DNA of 59,442 bases, taken from assembly GCA_902788315.1 (NCBI GenBank), contig CADAJS010000017.1:1-59442 (forward strand). The letters run 5' to 3'. This stretch comes from an uncultured Bacteroidales bacterium. Lineage in GTDB: Bacteria > Bacteroidota > Bacteroidia > Bacteroidales > Bacteroidaceae. Positions 51,801 through 55,972 of this stretch are shown piece by piece. Position 1 is the first letter of the stretch; each line of letters starts with the position of its first letter. A model generated the notes under the pieces. It saw only the letters and a list, made by a program, of their open reading frames with translations, did not search any database and was not told where the DNA came from. The position numbers and the translations under genes were made by a program.

Positions 51801-52255
51801 CAAGAGAAGTGCCGATTCCCGTAGGCATCCGGGCGGAGGGCGACAGTGAGCTGACGTTCTCACTGCGCAGCAACCAGGGCGCCGACGACTTCCAGGCCGT
51901 GTGGCTCATCGACCAGGAGGCACAACGGGTGGTGAACCTGAAGGAGGACAGCTACCGCTTCCGTGCGCTGGGCAGCCAGGTCGCCCCAGGCGCCACACGC
52001 TTCTTCCTACAGTTGGACGGCCAGCGTCCGGCGATGCCCGGGAGCACGCCGCAGCACTACAGCGTCTATGTGCGCAACCGCGTGCTCCACGTCACAGGCA
52101 CCAACCCCGGCGACAACATACGCGTCTATCGCCCCGACGGTGCCCTGCTCGTGACCGGCACTGCCGACGGTAACCACTGGCAGACACCGCTCCACATTCC
52201 GGGCGTCTACGTGGTGAGCATCGAAGCCGAGGCCCACAAGGTCATGGCAAAATAG
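36773..52255 (+). CDS. Giant modular beta-helix surface protein with T9SS-like tail (5160 aa)
   Basis: One uninterrupted frame of 5160 codons. A signal peptide (NILYILFLLLAGTTSLFAQ) follows the repeated N-terminus. About seven modules follow, beginning near residues 40, 685, 1229, 2296, 2818, 3658 and 4183. Most open with a 'YVxxxG..G.SW..A...LQ.AI' segment, then 'VA.GTY.P' and 'V.GGY', then parallel beta-helix turns (GGGVYLDGGG, GGAIF, NNTTTAEGGGIYFYDGG). Modules close with DIGAIEDR (about 1217), DIGAYEF (2263), DLGVYEY (3637) or DRGAFEC (4170), as in choice-of-anchor Q proteins. The last about 70 residues (YSVYVRNRVLHV, IRVYRPDGALLV, GVYVVSIEAEAHKVMAK) resemble a T9SS type A sorting domain. 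A secreted adhesin is the best guess; a polysaccharide-binding or degrading role is possible. Confidence 0.9.
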   Translation: MTRITRTTRMTRMTRNILYILFLLLAGTTSLFAQTPDTIRYVKESGTYTNNGRSWANAKSDLQGAINDLYEYLQENNLTSGSIYVAAGTYKPTETTEAEGGGLQFTAFKIYPGIHVYGGFKANETDDNARPYNADGSVNVTYRPLVDTLASLESGQEAKLQPWYFKHQTVLSGTHLTEPTFTYDQERGTFSTLFTGNSYHVVWFATSGFIPTDDPMEAKHALPLSAPASVDGCRITGGYAASKTTTERVHTAYGAGAYLVENATLSRCIIDKCEATMRGGGVYLDGGGLVDRCFIHTCQASGVGIMQGYGGGVCIDYDGAVTRSYIVNNSSRIGGGVSICHAPNDYPWEKLDSIRLANGGTARGEINVYSPHATACIITNNTTTAEGGGIYFYDGGVGNHLTIARNRCVGQDITYYGRRHGRSGGAYILNGGQIYNSVLWGNKCEANNDIQFATYTGGSTEDTVNPETGDVTHDGLNPKFYFSAVEKHDITDWSGTGKRNVLSLESQNTNPGSIDANYPYFIGSDGKGKMMGYAGAGLNITLPMGTVDPAYDATDPTSVPDPAKTGIPRPIYWKPAAISSMAKKGLQVTDALHLTSDWIRHAHTGTDLFNDIYEPMSTFGALVRRDEQFGVALGVVPNQEKQIYRDNGYTQNDGDGDVVATYNGEVGDNSFLPTQLPDDGTEATLPTIFVDPSRNAGAIGIQIGASGIGTSWDTPVGNINDAIHYFREHLKRSNDGGTTFVYDGKSPVWYDSNGDCWYHIPTAFDGAGNPTAYQDYKHVQILVKAFERGSTITASTAGKDAYLGTELRTSAIRPTSNMRIYGGYYPTSTGTDTENRNARSYYSIISGNITNSGYENNSAHIVALINVKNVIIDGIKLVDGNANLNEDHSYAPIDPVTGQRELITYGGGIIVNNASVPAEERIDMTGNILRNARIANCSAPDGAAVYVNSSNKKANGEYSKAELSIINTIIRNNTVGDGTHNVLQPGYGDAGIITARGGLSKIRLDHCDIVNNCGYAMETLPYIDKPSSTDPADEGQIRIYNSVIYANGRIDRDNRKNIQQPLSYRSATGSANNITGNYVFLDWDAPYPASAPNYFATLCRDMSEQYQKWAVRKVGDDQLTIIEEGVSPRYFDTEEAANAFIASQGGSNWSAPVLLDYPFFENPSKNVGHSTEGDKPMNGGVISYMPQNKNPMVNAAVNSSRDLWDSDGYKRDYGGDPDIGAIEDRTLPKAGTVLYVTPNGAGRRDGSSWGNAIQGNAIYALAGGAAGSDVLDAQNGKRITNTDPAIGTLPGNGVPTTDNRYSGGFGRVWMTDWKTGGSTTTTVTKTWLTEKNVYDDGARMGDVETLHDGSTPTEETNIITNSAGSTAPGFTTAGYYNDPKFPYGEISGASRSFWRANPYHNGSDWNNAASYDLAGFITACNTNGWIHNTRAENYVGGLQYAVETAAAYNAPGSTVPREEGVDSIQVWVGNGTYNDYKGFVMRDNTTVMGGFPVDAYGTPGLDERQALMSAKVNIPKSKQAKDFDPKDYETILQISDVDPKQDNDHLNTDAVKFWDDDYALLERSDTKTTVYNNRTLIHHYKWGNTEGTEATSDYLTYPAFNPVSFTPTPSDEGGYRNYTFGTAVQGKDIWHLRHPIKDNYIVNIENGGNNKDKQRTIYDPATNQILKDGGGNEVKFKGNWIFLGNGSLTGTEFWQTMPNVPAGKYRLYVDMAGGYRNKFSSQDSTKIYFKIIADDGTTNLINPVMLNTIGRYNGDNTTKNRDMAYRYALDFEQPATGNVTIKIVVEDGVRNTTANNATYGTDNGGDPDPIPASYTTNYGVNNPNRREFWMSNLHLFPIEDGYEEDMASLEDQVATRQASETVNETSTLYTSKNHRTTLRKRVLTMPDVCVPTYGAGSVGDPTATDRGKFGDDLSHTDRVKKDSRTSTTRTKENDPKYVEYTDVIWDGFTIRHGFISEEAMAHGGGAGVNMYEGACLRNCVIINNITCCERVKGSGIFCDGSNSSIEGCFVLNNTSTHGKIASDADQKQVFAGGMFMYEGTCFNSLFANNYSHGSAGGVGFCVGRFFNNTIAYNECALIEGGHKNGGAISIATSSNPNLFIANTIIYGNTGMAIRERYDANININAVNPFINCYVQNEVAFTQNIYKKNINNYSTSGNYGIGNTLLDGVAPSAANTPFAADLDDEGNYTGNAGTMNDFRLTLDNDFCINTGTEDFTGSLKDVLKRKRNWSDAQVESQFIYRSVAAVELPINDVVYADRIQDCQIDIGAYEFDGTQEIKPGYELIAFDPERPDDRELCAVYYVNKAGGGLATGESYDNAACERKLQHILDAAGRLKYDLNAGTKVFSTKFVQVTGTVTATYEEIYLDGGVKKVRVVTVPDQNLADVKHVIVKVAEGTYYPIRSTNQKMVTGAAEEVLPTRSLMIPHGVEVMGGYTYHKNEYPFYETYRDPLNHKTTFSGQVLDTKTGNYGRAYHVVTFTNDIFDSDNLLYSKAISASSTLSGENALADLTDRAVIDGISIEDGMANGTDTEEKGGGAAIVTSFAHVRNCILQDNEATFYGGALYMEPGALVSGCVMLNNEAEYGGAVYVKEPESSELSGLSDEERDRRYARIYNSTIVRNQASVRGGGVWYETNIRAKGVCLWWNRSNDMNNVAGVFDTQKLMTEGNYPFAYSAVQARRLPGVNNIELQADAIHGVRWTTNSIDDMRWRGDKPTYESQENKDAYYYIDRLSVLVRSGMPYQLYQSLRATFPSLEYRDMAGVARMKELYNYNDVAGTIQYLKTMTMTPENDLEAKDNSFLEMGARVLNYHASPRYERPFTRLFVSNPQNVDTEVASRLLTSADPLYSQQGSSMANPFQKLSDAFDYIVALRTSDNMATHGTTFVDADAFNAAKSVGPLFTRSGTEGAYTYTEADSWVSGTTYFRKYKHIFCDTRFEVFISGGTYYPYHNTYGVEGHARSSTFVIPEGVTVVGGLDPKKFYCQDGYNFPYLQPMAGQDILNLAGDEHPESGTGVVNYQSNARTTICDENGVISGLSDIELKSATASEIWEARKFADINGNNVYEPWEFLHLTTLSGNTPRGVETTDNVYHVITCFADPKYVGELPRRYANYDASNSSRICFSNELGAERGGTENATSEMHRTIILTGLNITQGNARDYDSEAVSNLKQYYRGGGLLVDGSWTDGDGDSGQTDPDEKGKRNIPFYIYASQFQNNNAIQGGAIFTNGTMNIFSCSFVQNFAQGPTKNSSQSAGDISTAQGVVQYNGGGAIATNDVLRCVNTIFANNEAQLGDGVNMMSSSAPGYDKQGFGGAIWGGLNSSEVRLMNCDIVMNKAVSYPSVFVNPADIKTDENNKLVEDRFCINTIYWGNKTTGVTNSSFSGCRITDINDDVFSYRSQANKEIELALEAKEADGTITDAERTELTALRKNQPMFFCAYRPGFGPTPVTTTDKVTVPAVPRLGVAGGEYDPHEVPFLGESDIKYFDIFGGNNNINITFENEGVNGPNFVLPSTEPGKDGYNPSANWMPARINNLTDNGWSYLTLTSKTTTGDIEYKKVGADEYNQGGIPPETPGTLPDNNVFGGPFPFYAYQQSLYYNLTLMPFGNQHYMRYKNSNMTDAATNEEANMLRISSNPLTLEEAKAYIDLGVYEYQHRNLRINQSSEVDVLWVSAIENLDKGNDGYTWETPTSNLQAAIETLLKSRNNHAKQINIIGGEYKPTAVLGDNTDRSLSFTIQTRPYNNGAFTPHTDEEFAVRNLKFRGGYDLEIPEEAGYDFKKNKVTLSVEQRTSITQDQLNHVVNILDAEQYTTNVTPAGVVTSASRCVAIPITFEGITFNNELADGIKDETNYKNPGGAAIYYHQQYQYDEDNHKKSETDLLKPPAQSREVTTTTTDPDTGAEIENVTWIWDWDTQHWQSSWTTEYREPKLTLRNCTFTQNGKEVDDPTSAVLIEGGGGSSLIVNSVFDRNAGDPIKAVNTTVLNCTSGLNGGHIKLTETTENNVAYHSALYNNAIWRDDQNNSTPITESTPGTQFEVPTTVYNTSTSTPSERMSHNAITGFSHTEDAQKNYGLSDTNRDLFLGPNFEDPENGNFSIKPGKKLMNQGVNQTYARFVWPQPEYAAATEYEQLMQNLHPDQSQLITRSTTIRVGNDEKVVTYRIRKATDDHDAGFNDRLKNALIDRGAFECTSSGQRVIYVDPNKTSGTETGRTWEEAYGNGNLQMAIDAATIFASNGTEKAYVFVRGQRNSDTEDVVTFRDGVDVYGSIQPSALLQAVPKDPTAEELEYTESELAAFVNRVKAERRSVAARNVTDNMNYTTRIKGIASVDGSYSQGAVIDGFIITNEATSDNPATTPAVDITVPKVAVRNSIITGNVMGSGQPVVNLAGGSGTDQKSLLYNTLLYGNKAGTIVNVGTNGYVLNCTVVADHTGETPIGGSGASTNVSNTIAVNESGGMHPTFAPYRRPNANAYSLISYLTDHKPYWYQLHEQSWDINAGTDDMATSAVNGDNTIAKMFPEVVDFSHDRDLLGNPRRLGGQVDNGCFETWRIDNGDAVYATNVTNAKATADLNKYVTDMDSSDPSYASTFDDARMVAKGDYWTDNYGGHLYPHTGSVVYIGEGSVLSVDQAETTHTAPLTYPQAGGTALFTSTNPVRPGYLLVQEGGSLHGNGNFVQAEYVATEHSFTAGEKQRLMAFPHDVRLEATISTSYNSSTNTLTQTDKSGTFTPYLYDADARAAWNYDFRADNSSLWKDDISPIQTANGVTQSQNPQVLRTEGWLLDFGTEGIDDDATYRFTGFGIPRSEGATDPYDPYAYSEGGHDAKTVTLTQHDNHPNDGTAHFTKLENMGWNLKGSPWLVSSYATGGTNPDYNMHVPHVFYRSLGNTYAQNTAHATYGQFYYTEQSWDGSATLSPGDGFFTQTAAVGESEAVKFKVPYYGLETAAPVKELLTVCLSDEDGQGDLVAVEAPESADAAASGPLSAPAMPYQINSDGIKWMALSSTVPQLWLENAGGTPFSLAAHAPREVPIPVGIRAEGDSELTFSLRSNQGADDFQAVWLIDQEAQRVVNLKEDSYRFRALGSQVAPGATRFFLQLDGQRPAMPGSTPQHYSVYVRNRVLHVTGTNPGDNIRVYRPDGALLVTGTADGNHWQTPLHIPGVYVVSIEAEAHKVMAK

Positions 52256-52303
52256 GCGTTCCGGGCTGACATTCTGAGGCGGAAAGAACCGATGTCAACA
52301 GCG

Positions 52304-52342
52304 GCCGTCCATCCAAGCCAATCCGCTGGATGGATGGTCTTT
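52304..52342 (+). terminator. Terminator candidate of the giant gene
   Basis: CCGTCCATCCA pairs with TGGATGGATGG (one mismatch), followed by TCTTTTG. It lies about 50 bases after the stop. Confidence 0.55.
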
Positions 52343-52347
52343 TGATA

Positions 52348-52383
52348 TTTATCCCGAATCGGTCTTGACCGATTCGGGATAAA
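52348..52383. terminator. Perfect 17-base palindrome between convergent genes
   Basis: TTTATCCCGAATCGGTC and its exact complement are separated by only TT. The A/T ends suit a bidirectional terminator, but the two-base gap also fits a cruciform or protein site. Confidence 0.65.
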
Positions 52384-52394
52384 ACGACAAAGAA

Positions 52395-55325
52395 CTATTC
52401 TTTTATCTTTTTCTTGTACAACTTAAACAACTCCGCCACGCAAAGACTTTCTGTAAAGGTGGACTTCACAGGGAATCCGTAGGCTTCCATCACTGCACGG
52501 TCGTTGTTCTGGTGTGCCTTGCGTAATTCTACGGGCATTGTAACCTCATCATATAAATCAGCTAAAGAAGTATCAGGGTATTTGGCACGGGCATCAAGAA
52601 TAGCTTGGGCTGTCTTTTCTATCTTTGCTTTCTGCGCTTCCGTGGGAGTAGGCCAAAGGAAAGTATTGTAAACTTGCTCCTTGCTATAACGATAACGCAT
52701 TTCTAATCGTCCACACACCACTCTCATCCATGCCATGTGAACGTTTGATGTGAGAATGCCAAAATGATAGAGAGTCGCATTGGGTATTATTTGGACTGCA
52801 TTCGAGGATATTACATTTGCCTTCATAAAGCCAATAGGAACATATCGTCTACGCTCAGATGAAACAGAAGGTACTAATAGATAGTCTTCACCTTCTGGCT
52901 GCGTAATCTGAGCAAACAATTGTGGCACTTTTGCATAGCCCTGCGTGGTTTTGGCAGAAGACGCCAATCTGAATTCACGAACAGCCTGTACCCGCTCATA
53001 CAGAATCTTGCTCTGTTTGATGTCTGCTGGCTGAGCATCACGAAGCCACAAGCAATAACGAGATTTCTGCTTAATAAACTCCTCTGCACCAATATAAGGA
53101 CGTATCCATTTCGCCAGTGTGGGCTCTTGCTGAATTAACGAATCCTTTTCCTCTTCCGTTAGAACAAAATGCCCACCATCACGAGGCTGATTGCCGAAGT
53201 TCATTTGCGGAACATCGCATAGCGGAGTCTTTTGGCTGACGGCAAATGTGTCATCTCCTTCAAACAGATAAGGACTGATATTGCTAACCTGCTGCTTTTG
53301 GCCACTTGATGCAAATAGATATTTGCTCTTCACCTCATCAGTACTAAAACCAATGATAACACAGTGAACGGCAGCTTTCTCGCTGGCCTCACTATTCCAC
53401 TTGAACGTCTGATAGGCAAAGTTAATTTTAACATGGAAGTCATTGAAAAGAACATTCCAAAGAATTGGCACCTGAGAACCTTGACAAATACTATTCGTCG
53501 ATACAAAGCCTGTTTTTGTGTGAGAGTTCTGCATTAGTTGGGCTGCTTTCTTATACCAACAACATACATAGTCAAGGTCTTGTACGTCCTTGATTTTCCC
53601 AAATAAGTTTTCTACATCTTTCTTTTGTGAACCTCCTTGTGCCATCATCCTAGCTCCTATGAAGGGTGGATTGCCCATGATGTAGTCGTAGCTAACCTGA
53701 TAGCGTTGCTTGTTTGGCTTAACTTCACCATCAAAGCGGTGAGTCACCACATTGATCTCATTGTATTCGACAACGGGTTCGCCCACCATTGCGGGAGCCG
53801 GTTCAACAATCAAGTGTACATTATTAGCATGAATTGTGGGAACGTCTGACGGGATTTCAATGACATTCCAATCCATTCTCAAAGCATTTCCCTCACGAAT
53901 ATTATGATATGACTTCAGAGGTAGGAAGTCAATGTCGCGGCGAATAATCTTCTCCGTTTCACGCAGCATTTGCGCTTCGCTTATCCAGAGGGCTGTGGTG
54001 GCGACAGTCACGGCAAAGTCATTAATCTCTATGCCATAGAACTGCTGAATGCTTACCTTGACCGGATTCACCTCCTCGAAGCCAAGGAATGTCTGGCCAT
54101 GATGACGCTCGCGAATAGCCTCGTTCTCCAGGCGACGAAGCGAAAGATATGTTTCCGTAAGGAAATTGCCAGATCCGCATGCAGGGTCGAGGAAGGTGAG
54201 CGAGGCAAGGCGCTCTTGATAGGCATCGAGTTTTTTTATACGCTGCCGCTCAATCTTTTCTTCCAGAATCTCGTCCAGTTCGTGGCGCAGATCATTCAGA
54301 AACAGTGGGTCAATGACTTTATGGATGTTCTCTATGCTGGTGTAGTGCATGCCTCCACTGCGACGTGTCTCTGGATTAAGTGTACTCTCGAAAACGGCTC
54401 CAAAGATGGTCGGTGATATCTCACTCCAGTCGAAATCAAGACTGGCGTTTAGCAGCAGCGTCTGTTTCAGTTCATCCGTGAACTGAGGGATTTCTATTTC
54501 TTCTTCAAAGAGTCCGCCGTTTGTATATGGAAAGGCTTTCAGTTCCTCCTGCAGATACTTACTTCGTTTCTCTGTGGGCGTATTTAACACCTCAAATAAA
54601 TCTCGCAGCGCACGTCGCAGGTCTTTTGCTTCATATGTCACAAGGAAATCGTGAAACTGGTCGTGGGCAAACACTCCAGCATCCTCTGCATAGAGACAGA
54701 ACACAATGCGCACACAGAGAATGTTCAACCAACGGAGAGCTTCGGGCGAGTTGTCGTCATACTGAGACAATAGGGCATCATAGATTTTACCGACGATTTC
54801 TCCAGCCTGCATCGACACCTGCATTTCCTTCGACAAATGTTCGTTCTTGGCATTTACAAGGAACATCAAGCGGTAATACTCTCGGCCCAGGTCCTGCAAT
54901 AATATCTGCTCCGGCTCTCCATTTGGCTGTTCCATGTCGTAAACGAGAAACTCAGAGAAGTTGCATGTCACGATCCAGCGTGGATGCTCCGACACAGGCA
55001 AACTGACCACATAACGACGCGCCTGTTGGAATGGGTTGAGCAGCGAGCCGTCGCTTTGGCGGATACCTGCACGCAGGTCCTTGCCCAATGACTTCTGCTC
55101 AATCAAGACACGAGTGGAAGGGATACGTCCGTCGATGAAATTGGAAGTATCAACCATTCGGTGGTCCTCAAACCGTATAAAGCCATCAGTCGGAGTCTCT
55201 ATACCATACACATTTGAGAGCAAGTCAATCCAAAAGGGTTGTGATTCGCCTCTTTCATATCCTCTGCCTTTCCACCGCTCTGCAAACTCTGCAGCAGCTA
55301 CGACTATCTGTTTCTCTGTCTTCAT
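52395..55325 (-). CDS. MmeI-like single-chain restriction-modification enzyme
   Basis: A 976-residue protein from the start at 55325 (MKTEKQIVVAAAEFAERW); ten more codons exist upstream. A PD-(D/E)xK nuclease site is visible at D65...E76-Q-K78, at nearly the same positions as in MmeI (D70, E80, K82). A helical spacer follows, then an N6-adenine methyltransferase with motif I DPACGSGNF (about 375-385) and motif IV NPPF (about 550), and a C-terminal target-recognition region. Type IIL enzymes of this kind cut and methylate with one chain. No partner gene is next to it. The gene is clearly AT-richer than its neighbours, a sign of transfer. A weak -7 element (TAAATTTG) lies near 55430-55437. Confidence 0.85.
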   Translation of the reverse strand: MKTEKQIVVAAAEFAERWKGRGYERGESQPFWIDLLSNVYGIETPTDGFIRFEDHRMVDTSNFIDGRIPSTRVLIEQKSLGKDLRAGIRQSDGSLLNPFQQARRYVVSLPVSEHPRWIVTCNFSEFLVYDMEQPNGEPEQILLQDLGREYYRLMFLVNAKNEHLSKEMQVSMQAGEIVGKIYDALLSQYDDNSPEALRWLNILCVRIVFCLYAEDAGVFAHDQFHDFLVTYEAKDLRRALRDLFEVLNTPTEKRSKYLQEELKAFPYTNGGLFEEEIEIPQFTDELKQTLLLNASLDFDWSEISPTIFGAVFESTLNPETRRSGGMHYTSIENIHKVIDPLFLNDLRHELDEILEEKIERQRIKKLDAYQERLASLTFLDPACGSGNFLTETYLSLRRLENEAIRERHHGQTFLGFEEVNPVKVSIQQFYGIEINDFAVTVATTALWISEAQMLRETEKIIRRDIDFLPLKSYHNIREGNALRMDWNVIEIPSDVPTIHANNVHLIVEPAPAMVGEPVVEYNEINVVTHRFDGEVKPNKQRYQVSYDYIMGNPPFIGARMMAQGGSQKKDVENLFGKIKDVQDLDYVCCWYKKAAQLMQNSHTKTGFVSTNSICQGSQVPILWNVLFNDFHVKINFAYQTFKWNSEASEKAAVHCVIIGFSTDEVKSKYLFASSGQKQQVSNISPYLFEGDDTFAVSQKTPLCDVPQMNFGNQPRDGGHFVLTEEEKDSLIQQEPTLAKWIRPYIGAEEFIKQKSRYCLWLRDAQPADIKQSKILYERVQAVREFRLASSAKTTQGYAKVPQLFAQITQPEGEDYLLVPSVSSERRRYVPIGFMKANVISSNAVQIIPNATLYHFGILTSNVHMAWMRVVCGRLEMRYRYSKEQVYNTFLWPTPTEAQKAKIEKTAQAILDARAKYPDTSLADLYDEVTMPVELRKAHQNNDRAVMEAYGFPVKSTFTESLCVAELFKLYKKKIKE

Positions 55326-55629
55326 ATTGGTTGCCTTGTTTTCAGTTAGGGGCACAAAGTACTACTGGCTGAACGCAAAATAATAGCAAATGCTTCGTCG
55401 GTAGTCCGGATTTCTCCCCGAACGTGCTACAAATTTACAAAAAGGTTGGGAATAAAAAGATAGACGGCTAAAAAAAAGTGAGCTGCCCTTCTAATTATTT
55501 TCCTTGAGAGGTATTTCTTCGGGCTAATCAGAGCGAAAGAACAGCATCAAGAGCGAGGAGGAATTTCTTGAACGGCGCACAGGTTCGATGTAAGCATTTC
55601 GGTAAAATCTTGCATCAAGCGTGTGCGTT

Positions 55630-55905
55630 GCCCCTATCCGAAATGGGGCGAAAATGCCCGTTTCGGGGCGCCTTTCGGGCAGAGATGGCGCACAACACGG
55701 AGTTAAACACCTGACAACCAACGATACAAAATTCTGCGATTTTCTGAGCCGAGCATACTCTCGGACGGAAATACGCGATTCTCGCGAAAAAGAGACGTGT
55801 TGCAGAGGTCGGCGCGACGTGTCGCGGGCGGCTCCGCAGCACGTTGCGGCGAGCGTCGCGACACGCTGTCCGGGAGCGAGCAGCAAATCATGTAAGGATT
55901 TACCC
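55630..55905. repeat. Dispersed intergenic element, copy B
   Basis: Resembles 22290-22560 over its length and, like it, lies immediately behind the 3' end of a minus-strand gene. It carries its own GC-rich inverted repeat (CGTGTCGCG at 55818-55826 with CGCGACACG at 55857-55865). The remaining gap from 55326 to about 55620 is AT-rich upstream sequence of the restriction gene with nothing else I can name. Confidence 0.7.
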
Positions 55906-55972
55906 CGTACTCCGAACGTATTTTCATCGGACAGACGGAAGGTGGACAGAGGCATGATCCTGCGGGAGCGGA

